Part shown: positions 9,579 to 18,114 of the stretch, in pieces
How the letters are laid out: every line of letters starts with the position of its first letter
Numbering within the stretch: position 1 is the stretch's first letter
NCBI RefSeq assembly: GCF_030211955.1
Contig: NZ_JASODI010000018.1
Location: 1-52,262 of the forward strand
DNA from: Corynebacterium frankenforstense
GTDB lineage: Bacteria > Actinomycetota > Actinomycetes > Mycobacteriales > Mycobacteriaceae
DNA length: 52,262 nucleotides
Reading direction: 5' to 3'
The notes under the pieces: generated by a model
What the model was told of the DNA's origin: nothing
The model's database searches: none
What the model saw: the letters and a program-made list of their open reading frames with translations, nothing else
Made by a program: the position numbers and the translations under genes

Positions 9579-11231
9579 TCAGAGCGGCATGTTGCCGTGC
9601 TTGCGCGCCGGGCGGGTCTTCCGCTTGGTGGCCAGCAGGCGCAGGGCGCGGGCGATCTCGCCGCGGGTCTCGCTGGGCAGGATCACCGCGTCGACCAGGC
9701 CGCGCTCGGCGGCGAGGTACGGGTTGAGGATGTAGTCGTCGTACTCGCGCTCGAGGCGGGCGCGCAGCGCGGCGACCTCGGCCTCGGCGTCCTCGGGGGA
9801 GTGGTTCGCCACGGCCTCGGCCTCGGCGGCCTTGAGCGTGCGGCGGTGGATGAAGCCGACCGCGCCGGCCGCGCCCATCACCGCGATCTGCGCGGTGGGC
9901 CAGGCCAGGTTGAGGTCCGCGCCCAGGCCCTTGGAGCCCATGACGCAGTAGGCGCCGCCGTAGGCCTTGCGCATGGTCACCGTGATCTTCGGGACGGTGG
10001 CCTCGGCGTAGGCGTAGAGCAGCTTCGCGCCGCGGCGCAGGATGCCCTGGTGCTCCTGGTCGGCGCCGGGCAGGAAGCCGGGCACGTCGACGAGCATGAC
10101 CACCGGGATGTTGAAGGCGTCGCAGGTGCGCACGAAGCGGGCGGCCTTCTCGGCGGCGTCGATGTCCAGGCAGCCGGCGAAGTGGGTCGGCTGGTTGGCC
10201 ACGAACCCCACCGAGGCGCCCTCGACGCGGCCGAAGGCGCAGACGACGTTCTCGGCGCGCTCGGCCTGGATCTCGAGGAACTCGCCGTCGTCGGCCACGG
10301 CGGCGACCACGTCGCGCACGTCGTAGGGGGTGCTCGGCGAGTCCGGGATGATCGAGTCGAGGGCGAGGTCGGTCTCGGTCAGCGAGTCCGCGATCTGCCC
10401 CTCCTCGACCTCGGCGGGCTCGACGGGGGCGAGCTCGCGGTTGTTGCCGGGCAGGTAGCTGACCAGCTCCTGGACCCACTCGAGGGCGTCGGTGTCGTCG
10501 GCGGCGGTGTAGTGGGAGTTGCCGGCGGTGGTCATGTGCACCTCGGCGCCGCCGAGCTCGGCCTGGGTGATCTTCTCGCCGGTGACGGTGGTGATCACGT
10601 CCGGGCCGGTGACGAACATCTTCGCCGAGTCGCGGACCATGACCACGAAGTCGGTCAGCGCGGGCGAGTAGGCGTTGCCGCCGGCGCAGGCGCCCATGAT
10701 CACGGAGATCTGCGGGACCACGCCCGAGGCGCGCACGTTGTGGTAGAAGGTCTGCGCGATGAAGTCGAGCGAGACCACGCCGTCCTGGATGCGCGCGCCG
10801 GCGCCCTCGTAGAGGCCGATCAGCGGGCGGCCGGTCTCGCAGGCCAGCTGCTGCAGCTTGGTCATCTTCTCGCCGTAGACCTCGCCGAGGGCGCCGCCGA
10901 AGACGGTGCCGTCCTGGGAGAACACGCAGACCTCGCGGCCGTCGATGGTGCCCCAGCCGCAGATGATGCCGTCCGTGACCGGGCGGCGCTTGTCCATCCC
11001 GAAGGCGTGGGTGCGGTGGCGGGCCAGCTCGTCGATCTCGACGAAGCTGCCCTCGTCGAGCAGGACGTCCAGGCGCTCGCGGGCGGTCAGCCGCCCCTTG
11101 TCGTGCACCTTGTCCACGGCGGCCTGGCCCATCGGCAGGCGGACCTCGGCGCGCCGCCGGCGGAGGTCGTCGTTGCGCTCGGCGGTCGTCGGCGGGGCGG
11201 TGAGCACCGCCGAAGATGAGGGATCAGTCAT
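9579..11231 (-). CDS. accD1: Acetyl-CoA carboxylase beta subunit AccD1 (DtsR1)
   Basis: A 550-residue carboxyltransferase corresponding to C. glutamicum AccD1/DtsR1, which with AccBC and AccE makes malonyl-CoA for the type I fatty acid synthases. Motifs include the N-terminal [38 protein letters not shown], the acyl-CoA loop [12 protein letters not shown], the oxyanion-forming [15 protein letters not shown], and in the C-terminal half [16 protein letters not shown] and [19 protein letters not shown]. The start at 11231 is preceded by an 8-base spacer and a -10 hexamer, predicting a leaderless mRNA. It is divergent from birA, whose product attaches the biotin this enzyme complex needs. Confidence 0.95.
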   Translation of the reverse strand: MTDPSSSAVLTAPPTTAERNDDLRRRRAEVRLPMGQAAVDKVHDKGRLTARERLDVLLDEGSFVEIDELARHRTHAFGMDKRRPVTDGIICGWGTIDGREVCVFSQDGTVFGGALGEVYGEKMTKLQQLACETGRPLIGLYEGAGARIQDGVVSLDFIAQTFYHNVRASGVVPQISVIMGACAGGNAYSPALTDFVVMVRDSAKMFVTGPDVITTVTGEKITQAELGGAEVHMTTAGNSHYTAADDTDALEWVQELVSYLPGNNRELAPVEPAEVEEGQIADSLTETDLALDSIIPDSPSTPYDVRDVVAAVADDGEFLEIQAERAENVVCAFGRVEGASVGFVANQPTHFAGCLDIDAAEKAARFVRTCDAFNIPVVMLVDVPGFLPGADQEHQGILRRGAKLLYAYAEATVPKITVTMRKAYGGAYCVMGSKGLGADLNLAWPTAQIAVMGAAGAVGFIHRRTLKAAEAEAVANHSPEDAEAEVAALRARLEREYDDYILNPYLAAERGLVDAVILPSETRGEIARALRLLATKRKTRPARKHGNMPL

Positions 11232-11239
11232 GTTCGGCG

Positions 11240-11268
11240 ATAGTAACCATCCCGGGCAAATGTTTCAA
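11240..11268 (-). promoter_or_regulatory. accD1 promoter (leaderless)
   Basis: On the minus strand TTGAAA (11263-11268), a 17-base spacer and TACTAT (11240-11245) form a good housekeeping promoter. The -10 ends 8 bases before the ATG, so transcription probably starts at or next to the start codon. Confidence 0.75.
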
Positions 11269-11312
11269 GACCGAAGTGATCGGGATTTGCCGCGCCACCT
11301 GCGTCACCCCAG

Positions 11313-11326
11313 GTTACGGTGCCGAA
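11313..11326. promoter_or_regulatory. Shared operator-like dyad between accD1 and birA
   Basis: GTTACGGTGCCGAA is identical to the word at the accBC start point (2151-2164, minus strand). It lies about 80 bases upstream of accD1 and 40 bases upstream of birA, so one bound regulator could act on both genes. FasR is the leading candidate by analogy with C. glutamicum; not proven here. Confidence 0.5.
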
Positions 11327-11353
11327 GGTTGGCGGAAAATTATTCGCTCCACC

Positions 11354-11359
11354 TACTCT
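11354..11359 (+). promoter_or_regulatory. birA -10 element (leaderless)
   Basis: TACTCT lies 7 bases before the GTG at 11367. This spacing places the transcription start at the start codon and supports that GTG over the longer frame beginning at 11319, which would include the -10 itself. Confidence 0.6.
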
Positions 11360-11366
11360 GGTCGGC

Positions 11367-12161
11367 GTGAACATCACCACCGTGCGCGAGGCCCTCGCGG
11401 AGTTCTACCCGTCCATCGAGTACGTCGAGGAGACCGGCTCGACCAACGCCGACCTCATCGACGCCGCCGACCCCGTCGACCGCACCGTGCTGCTGGCCGG
11501 GCACCAGTCCGCCGGCCGCGGGCGCAAGGGCCGCAGCTTCACCGCCCCGCCCGGCACCCAGCTGATCTTCTCCGTGGTCTACCGCCCGGCCGCCGAGGTC
11601 TTCGCCGGCCCCGTCTCCGAGGTCCTCGACAGGCTCGGCCTGCTGCCGCTGACCGCCGGCCTGGCCTTCTCCGACGTCGTGGCCGGCTCGAAGCTGAAGT
11701 GGCCCAACGACGTGCTCGTGCGCGGCAAGAAGGTCTGCGGCATCCTCGCCGAGGCCGACGGCCTGGGCGAGGACCACCCGCGCATCGTCCTCGGCTGCGG
11801 GCTGAACGTCTCCATCGCGCCCGAGGACCTGCCGGTGCCCACCGCGACCTCGCTGGCCATCGAGAACGACCTCCTTGCGGGTGAGGGCATGGAGGCCGTC
11901 GCCGTCGCCGTGCTCACCGCCCTCGAGCGCCGCGTGCGCCAGTGGGAGTCCGGCTCGCCGCAGCTGCTGACCGACTACCGCGCCGCCAGCGGCACCATCG
12001 GCCAGGCCGTGCGCGTGGAGACCCCCTCGGACACCATCTACGGCGTGGCCGAGGGCATCGCCGAGGACGGCGAGCTCGTCGTCGTCGACGACCAGGGCAT
12101 CCACCGCACCCTCTCGGCCGGCGACGTCACCCACCTGCGACCCTGGCGGCCCGGCCAGTGA
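11367..12161 (+). CDS. birA: Biotin--[acetyl-CoA-carboxylase] ligase
   Basis: A 264-residue monofunctional (class I) biotin protein ligase. It makes biotinyl-AMP and transfers biotin to the MKM lysine of AccBC. The catalytic signature GRGRKGRSFTAPPGTQL binds biotin and ATP, KLKWPNDVLV carries the conserved lysine and WPND, and GCGLNV follows. There is no N-terminal helix-turn-helix domain, so it is not a DNA-binding repressor of the BirA class II type. The short SH3-like C-terminal domain is present. It is divergent from accD1, as in C. glutamicum. Its stop codon overlaps the start of the next gene. Confidence 0.95.
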   Translation: MNITTVREALAEFYPSIEYVEETGSTNADLIDAADPVDRTVLLAGHQSAGRGRKGRSFTAPPGTQLIFSVVYRPAAEVFAGPVSEVLDRLGLLPLTAGLAFSDVVAGSKLKWPNDVLVRGKKVCGILAEADGLGEDHPRIVLGCGLNVSIAPEDLPVPTATSLAIENDLLAGEGMEAVAVAVLTALERRVRQWESGSPQLLTDYRAASGTIGQAVRVETPSDTIYGVAEGIAEDGELVVVDDQGIHRTLSAGDVTHLRPWRPGQ

Positions 12162-12643
12162 CGCCCGGCCGCGACCCGCACGCCGCGCCGGCGCCCCGGG
12201 CGCGGCGCCCCGAGCGGCTCATCGTCGACCTGAGCGCCCCGCTGGGCTCGCTGACCTTCGCCGTGCTCGAGTGCGTCCTGATCACGGCCCTGGCCTGGAT
12301 CGCCGTCGGCTACCTCGACGGCCCGGGTGCGGGCACCGTCAGCGTCGACGTGCGCAACGGCATCGTCGGCGTGTGGGCGATCCTGCTGGCCTGGCGCCTG
12401 CTGCTGCCGCTGTTGCGCGCCCGCCACCAGCTCTTCCAGCTGACCGACCGGCGGATCCGCGTGCGCCCGGCCAAGCTGACCGCGCGCACCGGCAGCATCC
12501 GCCTCGCGGACGTCCTCGACGCCAACCGGCGCCGCCGCGGCACCGTCTCGCTCATGGTGCGCGGCTACGAGCGCCCCCTCGTCTTCGAGCGCGTCGCGCA
12601 CACGCGCAAGGTCGTCGGACTCATCCGCGAACGCCTGCGCTGA
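12158..12643 (+). CDS. Membrane protein with bacterial PH-like domain
   Basis: A 161-residue protein with two hydrophobic helices (about residues 25-50 and 65-85) followed by a cytoplasmic beta-rich region reading HQLFQLTDRRIRVRP...SIRLADVLD...RPLVFERVAHTRKVVGLIRERL. This resembles the bacterial pleckstrin-homology (bPH) fold found in small actinobacterial membrane proteins. The substrate or partner is unknown. The GTG start overlaps the birA stop codon (GTGA), so the two are co-translated. The position between birA and purK matches C. glutamicum. Confidence 0.82.
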   Translation: MTPGRDPHAAPAPRARRPERLIVDLSAPLGSLTFAVLECVLITALAWIAVGYLDGPGAGTVSVDVRNGIVGVWAILLAWRLLLPLLRARHQLFQLTDRRIRVRPAKLTARTGSIRLADVLDANRRRRGTVSLMVRGYERPLVFERVAHTRKVVGLIRERLR

Positions 12644-12758
12644 CACCCCGCGCCGGGCGGGCGGCGTGAGCGCGCACGCGCCGACGCCGCAGCGCACCCA
12701 CGCCGCGCCAGGGCCGCCCACGTGGGGGAGGGGCGGCGTCGGCAATCGGGCCGCGCAC

Positions 12759-12764
12759 TAGGAT
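12759..12764 (+). promoter_or_regulatory. purK -10 element (leaderless)
   Basis: TAGGAT ends 7 bases before the GTG at 12772. It overlaps an in-frame ATG at 12763, which therefore would not be in the transcript. Confidence 0.6.
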
Positions 12765-12771
12765 GAGCACC

Positions 12772-13992
12772 GTGACTGACTCCGGAAACCCCCACGCCCA
12801 CGCCCCCGGAACGCCCACCGTCGCCGTCATCGGCGACGGTCAGCTCGCGCGCATGATGCAGACCGCGGCCATCGAGCTCGGCCAGTCGGTGCGCCTGCTC
12901 GCCGGCGCCCCCGACGCCTCCGCCGCCCAGGTCGCAGCCGACTGCGTCCAGGGCGACTACCACGAGCTCGCCGACCTCGAGCGCGCCGTCGAGGGGGCTG
13001 ACGCCGTCACCTTCGACCACGAGCACGTGCCCAACCGGCACCTGCGCACCCTGCTCGACCGCGGCGTCGTCGTCGAGCCGCGCCCCGAGGCGCTCATCTT
13101 TGCCCAGGACAAGCTCGAGCAGCGCCGCCGCCTCCACGAGCTCGGCCTGCCCGTGCCGCCGTTCGCGGCCATCGAGTCGATTGACGACGCCGTGGAGTTC
13201 TTCGAGCGCGTCGACGGCGCCGTCTGCCTGAAGGCGACGCGCGGCGGCTACGACGGCCACGGCGTGTGGTTCCCCGGGGACCTCGAGGACCTGAAGAAGC
13301 TGGCGGAGAAGCTGCTGGGCGACGAGGTCCCGCTGATGGCCGAGGAGAAGGTACCCTTCACCCGCGAGCTGTCCGCGATGGTCGCGCGCAACCGCAGCGG
13401 CGAGTGCGTCGCTTGGCCCGTCGTCGAGTCCGTGCAGGCCGACGGCATCTGCCACGAGGCCGTCGCCCCGGCGCCCGGGCTGCCCGTCGACATCGAGCGC
13501 GGCACCCGCACCCTGGCCGAGACCATCGCCCGCGAGCTGGACGTCACCGGCGTGCTGGCCGTCGAGCTCTTCGAGGCCGAGGGCCCCGAGGGGGCGCCGC
13601 GCGTGGTGGTCAACGAGCTGGCCATGCGCCCGCACAACACCGGCCACTGGACCCAGGACGGCTGCGTGACCAGCCAGTTCGAGCAGCACCTGCGTGCCGT
13701 GCTCAACATGCCGCTTGGCTCGACCGAGCTGGTCACCCCGCACACCGTCATGGTCAACACCCTCGGTGCCGACGAGTCGCCCGAGATGCCGCTGACCGAG
13801 CGCGTCAACGCCGTGTGGCGCCGCTTCCCGCACGCCAAGATCCACCTCTACGGCAAGTCGCACCGGCCCGGGCGCAAGCTCGGCCACGTCAACGTCACCG
13901 GCTCCGATCTCGGCGCCGTGCGCCGCGAGGCCCAGCTGGCCGCGCACTTCCTGGTGCACGCCGTGTGGGCCGACGGCTACAGCGAGGCCTGA
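12772..13992 (+). CDS. purK: N5-carboxyaminoimidazole ribonucleotide synthase
   Basis: A 406-residue ATP-grasp enzyme that converts aminoimidazole ribonucleotide, ATP and bicarbonate to N5-CAIR in purine synthesis. The N-terminal nucleotide fold reads VAVIGDGQLARMMQTAA, the ATP-grasp domain has CLKATRGGYDGHGVW and the acidic metal site around FEAEGPEG...VVNELAMRPHNTGHWT, followed by QFEQHLRAVL. I chose the GTG at 12772 because a -10 hexamer lies 7 bases before it. purE, the next enzyme, follows 77 bases downstream with its own ribosome-binding site. Confidence 0.96.
   Translation: MTDSGNPHAHAPGTPTVAVIGDGQLARMMQTAAIELGQSVRLLAGAPDASAAQVAADCVQGDYHELADLERAVEGADAVTFDHEHVPNRHLRTLLDRGVVVEPRPEALIFAQDKLEQRRRLHELGLPVPPFAAIESIDDAVEFFERVDGAVCLKATRGGYDGHGVWFPGDLEDLKKLAEKLLGDEVPLMAEEKVPFTRELSAMVARNRSGECVAWPVVESVQADGICHEAVAPAPGLPVDIERGTRTLAETIARELDVTGVLAVELFEAEGPEGAPRVVVNELAMRPHNTGHWTQDGCVTSQFEQHLRAVLNMPLGSTELVTPHTVMVNTLGADESPEMPLTERVNAVWRRFPHAKIHLYGKSHRPGRKLGHVNVTGSDLGAVRREAQLAAHFLVHAVWADGYSEA
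13181..13192 (+). repeat. Dispersed word, partial copy (TTGACGACGCCG)
   Basis: The first 12 bases of the repeated word, inside purK, encoding IDDA with the rare codon ATT in the same phase. The remaining bases diverge. Confidence 0.4.
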
Positions 13993-14069
13993 GCCCCGCC
14001 GGGGCCGGCCACCGGAACCTGACCGCCCCCGAAACTGACCGCTGAACCCCGAAGGAAGGAACCTTCACC

Positions 14070-14570
14070 ATGCAACCCGTCGTCGGCCTGATCATGGGCT
14101 CGGACTCCGACTGGGACACCGTCCAGCCCGCCGCCGAGGTGCTCGCCCAGTTCGGCGTGCCATTCGAGGTCGGGGTCGTCTCCGCCCACCGCACCCCGGA
14201 CCGCATGCTCGAGTACGCCAAGACCGCCCGTGAGCGCGGGCTCAAGGTCATCCTCGCCTGCGCCGGGGGCGCCGCCCACCTGCCCGGCATGGTCGCCGCC
14301 GCGACCCCGCTGCCGGTGATCGGCATCCCGCGCGCGCTGAAGAACCTCGACGGGCTGGACTCGCTGCTGTCTATCGTCCAGATGCCCGGCGGCGTGCCGG
14401 TGGCCACCGTCTCCGTCGACGGGGCGAAGAACGCGGGGCTGCTGGCCGTGCGCATCCTCGGCGCCGGCGACGCCGCGCTGGCCGAGAAGATGGAGGCCTA
14501 CCAGAAGGAGATGGCCGACGGCGTGCTGGACAAGGACGCCGCGCTGAAGAAGCGGCTGCTCGGCGAGTGA
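14070..14570 (+). CDS. purE: N5-carboxyaminoimidazole ribonucleotide mutase
   Basis: A 166-residue class I PurE, which rearranges N5-CAIR to CAIR, the step after PurK. Motifs are the substrate loop [25 protein letters not shown] with the catalytic histidine, and [24 protein letters not shown]. The sequence AAGGAAGGAA lies 8-15 bases before the ATG. Length and motifs are normal. A small DUF218 gene follows 10 bases later and is likely co-transcribed. Confidence 0.97.
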   Translation: MQPVVGLIMGSDSDWDTVQPAAEVLAQFGVPFEVGVVSAHRTPDRMLEYAKTARERGLKVILACAGGAAHLPGMVAAATPLPVIGIPRALKNLDGLDSLLSIVQMPGGVPVATVSVDGAKNAGLLAVRILGAGDAALAEKMEAYQKEMADGVLDKDAALKKRLLGE

Positions 14571-14580
14571 GCGGGACCGC

Positions 14581-15063
14581 GTGAGCCGGGCGACGCAGCA
14601 GTGGCCGATCCTGGTGCTCGGCTCCAAGACCGACGGCGGCCGGGCCCAGCCCGTGCTGGCCGCCCGCCTGCGCACCGCCGCCGCGGTCGCCGCTGAGCGC
14701 CCCGGCGTGCCCGTCGTGGTCTCCGGGCGCGGCGAGTCCGACGTCATGGCCCGCGACCTGCGTCAGGCCGGGGTCGATCCGGCGCGCATCGTCGCCGAGC
14801 CGCTGGCGACCTCCACCAACGAAAACCTCGAGCACGCCCGCCGGCTCTTCCCGGACGCCGGCGGCTTCATCGTGGTCACGAGCAACTACCACGCCCGCCG
14901 CGCCCGCCTGTGGGCCTGGCACCTGGGCATCCCCGTCGAGGTGATCCCGGCACCGACGCCCAAGGCCCAGCGCCGGGACACCTACCTGCGCGAGGTGCTC
15001 GCGCTGCCGCACTCGGCGACGCGCATCGCCTGGCGGCGTATCCTCGCCCGCCTCGGGCGGTGA
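14581..15063 (+). CDS. YdcF/ElyC-like DUF218 protein
   Basis: A 160-residue protein of the DUF218 family, whose members are linked to envelope and undecaprenyl-lipid metabolism, though the reaction is not settled. The recognisable core runs ILVLGSKTDGGRAQPVLAARL, VVVSGRGESD, the DPARIVAEPLATSTNENLEHA stretch and VVTSNYHARRARLW. No membrane helix precedes the domain, unlike many YdcF proteins. The start is the GTG at 14581, 10 bases after the purE stop, so it is probably the third gene of the purK-purE unit. Confidence 0.85.
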   Translation: MSRATQQWPILVLGSKTDGGRAQPVLAARLRTAAAVAAERPGVPVVVSGRGESDVMARDLRQAGVDPARIVAEPLATSTNENLEHARRLFPDAGGFIVVTSNYHARRARLWAWHLGIPVEVIPAPTPKAQRRDTYLREVLALPHSATRIAWRRILARLGR

Positions 15064-15120
15064 CGCCGCACTACCTGCGCAGCGGGTCCGGGGCGCCCGC
15101 TGGCCCGGTGCGTCGGCTCG

Positions 15121-15681
15121 TCAGCCCATCACCAGCCCGCCGTCGACCAGCAGGTTCGGGCCGGTCACCGCGCGCGATAGCGGCGAGGCGAAGAAGACGG
15201 CGGTGTCGCCGAACTCCTCGGGGGTGGTCGTCGAGCCCAGCGGGGCGCCGGCGGCGATCATGTCAAAGACCTCCTCCAGGGTGGCCGCCGAGGCATCGGT
15301 GGTGCGCAGCAGGCCGCCGGAGAACATATTGACGGTCACGTGCTTCGAGCCGAGGTCCTTGCAGAAGGTGCGCGTCAGCGACAGCAGCGCGGCCTTGGCG
15401 GCGGTGTAGTCGTGGTAGGGCACCGAGGGGGCCTGGAAGAGGTCGGTACCGATGTTGACCACGCGGCCGAAGCCGGCCTTCTCGAAGTCGGGCACGGCCA
15501 GCTGGATGGTGTTGAGCGCACCGTGGACGGCGCCGGAGAACTGGGCGTCGAAACGCCCGGCGGTGATGTCCTCGGCCTTCGGGCGGGCGTCGCCGTCGAA
15601 GGGGAAGTCGACCAGCGCGTTGACCACGGTGGTCACCGGGGCGTCGAAGTGCTCGTGGGCGCGTCGCCCGCGTGCGAGGAC
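15121..15681 (-). pseudogene. 5'-truncated short-chain dehydrogenase/reductase
   Basis: The coding remnant starts around AHEHFDAPVTTVVNALVDF and keeps the rest of an SDR: the catalytic YHDYTAAKAALLSL (Tyr-x3-Lys), the GRVVNIGT strand, GGLLRTTDASAATLEE and the C-terminal VTGPNLLVDGGLV. The first 80-90 residues, with the cofactor-binding TGxxxGxG turn, are absent. Immediately upstream is a TPP riboswitch, not SDR sequence. The usual VNNA motif reads VNA, as if one codon were lost. The frame stays open through the riboswitch to 15792 only by chance: translating it gives riboswitch-encoded residues. The ATG at the riboswitch's 3' edge (15688) is out of frame with the SDR. I regard it as a deletion remnant, probably without activity. 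Confidence 0.8.
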
Positions 15682-15683
15682 CG

Positions 15684-15766
15684 GACATCCCTTCGCCAGT
15701 ATTGACTGGATCAGGTTCGACGGGTGCCATCTCAGCCTTCCCCCTAAGGGGAAAGCACCCCGTGTC
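15684..15766 (-). promoter_or_regulatory. TPP (thi-box) riboswitch aptamer
   Basis: The minus strand carries all conserved TPP aptamer blocks in order: GACA of P1 (15763-15766), CGGGGTGC, a hairpin with CCCCTTAGGGG, the pyrimidine-sensing GGCTGAGATGGCACCC, then CGAACCTGATCCAGTCAATACTGG in two adjoining parts, GCGAAGGGA, and TGTC (15684-15687) closing P1 with GACA. Such riboswitches sense thiamine pyrophosphate and repress thiamine synthesis or transport genes. None is present here: the RNA runs directly into a truncated SDR gene. I saw no terminator or ribosome-binding site that would form an expression platform. Confidence 0.95.
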
Positions 15767-15776
15767 ACTGGACCCG

Positions 15777-15782
15777 AAGTTA
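15777..15782 (-). promoter_or_regulatory. -10 element for the riboswitch transcript
   Basis: TAACTT on the minus strand lies 10 bases before the P1 stem, the position expected if the riboswitch is still transcribed. No convincing -35 was seen. The remaining bases up to 15868 hold nothing else I recognise. Confidence 0.4.
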
Positions 15783-15868
15783 GCGTCGTCACAGCTTCGG
15801 CGGTGGGGTCGGGGTGGGTGCGGGTGCCGCCGGTGGCCGCCGGCCGTGGCCGACGTTTCAGGAGCCGG

Positions 15869-16684
15869 TTAGCGGTTCATGGCCTTCTGCAGCTCCGGGT
15901 ACCAGACCGGGGAGAAGGAGCCGATGAGCATCAGCAGCGCGAAGAGGGCGGCGCCGACGCCGACGCCGATGCCGATCTTCTTGGCCTGCTCGAGGCCCTC
16001 GTTGAGCTTGCTGTTTTCGTCGCCGGAGGAGATGCTCGCGGCGCTGAGGATGGCGTCGTCGTCCGCGCCGGCGGAGGCGCACTTGCGCAGGGCGTCCTTG
16101 CGCGGGCCGTCGAGCTCGACGGTCGCGGTGCGGTAGGCGACGACCAGGCGGTTCTGCAGCGTCTTGTCGGTGGTGTTGACCGTGGCGTTGAAGTCCTCGA
16201 TGTTGCCCTTGAGGGCGTCGCTGAGGCCGGTCAGCTCCAGGGCGATGTTGGTCTTGTCCACGCCCCACTCGCCCTTCTCCAGGGAGGACGTGTGCTCCTT
16301 GTTCGCCTCGCGCTGCAGGCGTAGGGCGGCGGTCGGCACAATGGTCCACGGATCGCTGTAGCCGTTTTCCTTGACCAGGTCATTGGCCTTGCCGAAGTCC
16401 CCGGCGCGGAGGGTTAGACGGCCCTGCTCGGCGGCGGGGCGGACGATCTCCTCGAGGCCTGGAACGGCGTCGTAGAAGACGTCGGCCTGGGCCTGGAAGC
16501 GCTTGCCCTCGAGCTCGGCGTAGCGGTCGTGATCGGCCTGGTCGTAGACGATCGTGCAGCGCTGGGCGTCCTTGTGGTAGGTCACCTCGGCGGCGTTGGC
16601 CTGCGGGGCGGTGAGCAGGGTGGAGGCGGTCGCGGCGGCGGTGAACACCGCGATGGCGGACTTGCGGTTCATGCGGAACTTCAT
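15869..16684 (-). CDS. Secreted, C-terminally anchored corynebacterial protein
   Basis: A 271-residue exported protein of unknown function. Residues 1-31 are a signal peptide (basic start, Ala/Thr-rich core, cleavage after QANA). The ectodomain is mostly helical and charged, with two cysteines, in QRCTIVY near 43 and RKCASAG near 205, that could pair. A hydrophobic helix, IGIGVGVGAALFALLMLIG, lies near residues 235-255, followed by a short tail. This layout fits a surface protein held by a C-terminal membrane helix. The start is supported by CAGGA 8 bases upstream and by a TATTAT -10. Confidence 0.82.
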   Translation of the reverse strand: MKFRMNRKSAIAVFTAAATASTLLTAPQANAAEVTYHKDAQRCTIVYDQADHDRYAELEGKRFQAQADVFYDAVPGLEEIVRPAAEQGRLTLRAGDFGKANDLVKENGYSDPWTIVPTAALRLQREANKEHTSSLEKGEWGVDKTNIALELTGLSDALKGNIEDFNATVNTTDKTLQNRLVVAYRTATVELDGPRKDALRKCASAGADDDAILSAASISSGDENSKLNEGLEQAKKIGIGVGVGAALFALLMLIGSFSPVWYPELQKAMNR

Positions 16685-16728
16685 GTTCAGAATCCTGTTG
16701 TGTGGCGCGACAAAGGGCTTAGAGCAAG

Positions 16729-16734
16729 ATAATA
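16729..16734 (-). promoter_or_regulatory. -10 element of the secreted-protein gene
   Basis: TATTAT on the minus strand, 45 bases before the ATG at 16684, is a near-consensus -10 hexamer. No clear -35. Confidence 0.6.
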
Positions 16735-16870
16735 GCGTGCTGGATTATGAATGTGCGCCTGATCTGTCAACGGGGGTGTGGTTACCCCTGGGGCAGATGT
16801 TTCCTGTGGGGTCCGGGGTGTTCCGGGAACCGATTGACCGGTCCGGTCGGTCCAACAGGTTGAGACGAGT

Positions 16871-17971
16871 ATGCCGAACGAGAGGACCGTCGTCGTGGAT
16901 TACCGCGGCACCGAGATTGACAGGCGCCTGTCCCACCACCTGCAGGGAGATGACCTGCACCGGCAGGCGCCTGTGCCGTGTCGCGGCAAGGTCGTGGAGG
17001 CTGCCTTCCAGACGACGGTGTATCCGTCGGAGCCAGCGGAGGAGTTTGCCCGACGTTTCCGGCTCGCCTCCCCGGACCTGTGCGTCCCGGCCGAGTCCGC
17101 CCGCAACGACAAGTTGGTGATGTCGCAGGGCGAGGCCCATCCGCGCCGGATCAAGTACTGGGTCCCCGCCGTCGACCGGATCTACGCCCACCTGTCCATC
17201 CGCCCGCGCGCGGTCGCCGCGGTGTGGAGCGCCGCGATGCTCTGAGGCGTACCCGAGTTCAGCGACTCGGCCGACACCGTCCTCTTCAACCGGGGCGGCG
17301 ACAAGCGGGTGGCCCGACACAGCCTCGAGCCCACGCTCCTGCGGCGGGACATGACGGGGCTGACGTGGTCGACCACGCTGTGGGACCTGCAGGTCAGGGT
17401 TGCGCCGCCGATGATGACCGCCCTGCACTGCATCCGGTCAGCCCTGCTCGGAACCCATCGCTGGCCTGTGCCGGAGGTACCCGGTCTGGATCCGGACCTG
17501 GTGCGTGCGGTGCAGGTCGCGGACCGGTTCATGCATGTGTGGCAGATCGGTCCCGAGGAGTTCCGCGCGTGCGCGAGTCCGTTCATCGCCGCCGGCAGGC
17601 TCGATTCGGTGCTGCGGTTGGCTGATGCCGGTGCGGAGTCGGTGCCCGAGACCACGACCAGGCTCCAGGCCGTCACCGTGTTCAAGGGGAAGGACTGCAC
17701 CTGGACGACGCAGTTGAAGATCCGGGTGAGCGACCGGTTGATCTCGGTCGCCGACGTCGGCTGCGCGGAGCTGAAGATCGCGAACTTCTACGACGGCGAG
17801 CACCACCTGAAACGCCGCCAACGCGACAAGGACTTCGCCCGCCGCCACGAGATCCAGAGCGCCGGTTGGACGGTCATCGTGCTCACCGCCGGCATGCTCC
17901 ATGAGCCCGAGAGGTGGTTGCCGGATCTGGCCGGCTACATCGACCGGATTCGGGCCCGGCAGGTCGGATGA
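16871..17971 (+). pseudogene. DUF559-like nuclease-fold protein broken by an in-frame stop
   Basis: One frame runs from the ATG at 16871 to the TGA at 17969 with a single interruption, TGA at 17243-17245 (codon 125). Read through, it would encode 366 residues. Both halves are clearly one protein: AVAAVWSAAML-stop-GVPEFSDSADT is a motif where related proteins have a small or aromatic residue before G-L-P, so TGG (Trp) to TGA is the likely change. The C-terminal half has the PD-(D/E)xK-like DUF559 core SVADVGCAELKIANFYDGEHH and HEIQSAGWTVIVL. Such proteins resemble AbiEi-type or Vsr-like factors of unknown role. The second half could start at a GTG at 17309, but would lack the N-terminal domain. 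The gene is lower in GC than its neighbours, suggesting transfer. Confidence 0.85.
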
Positions 17972-18045
17972 ACGGGCTCCGGTAGGGGAGCGGTGGGGCC
18001 GGGACACCGGTTTTCGGTCTCTGGTCGGCCATGTGCGGTGCGGAT

Positions 18046-18066
18046 TTACCGACCGCGGGTCGGTAA
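18046..18066. repeat. Perfect 9-bp inverted repeat TTACCGACC...GGTCGGTAA
   Basis: TTACCGACC, loop GCG, GGTCGGTAA forms a perfect hairpin followed on the plus strand by CCAATTTT. It lies between the convergent pseudogene and transporter operon and could be a weak terminator or a protein-binding dyad. Confidence 0.6.
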
Positions 18067-18114
18067 CCAATTTTGGCCGATCCTGCGACCTGGGGTTTTG
18101 TGGAGGCCAAATCA

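Noticed and set aside
12763..12765. ATG at 12763 as the purK start
   Set aside because: It overlaps the -10 hexamer TAGGAT, so it would lie outside the transcript; the GTG at 12772 fits a leaderless start.
15263..15730. Minus-strand ORF beginning in the riboswitch, including the ATG at 15688
   Set aside because: It reads the SDR remnant in the wrong frame and gives an Arg-rich product without similarity to anything I recognise.
16921..16976. Repeated CAGGCGCCTGT palindromes as an insertion-site signature
   Set aside because: Two copies lie inside the reading frame of the DUF559-like pseudogene, with no target duplication or transposase nearby.
17243..17245. Recoding of the in-frame TGA as selenocysteine or tryptophan
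   Set aside because: No selenocysteine insertion structure or matching catalytic position was seen, and all other genes here use TGA as a normal stop; a nonsense mutation is simpler.
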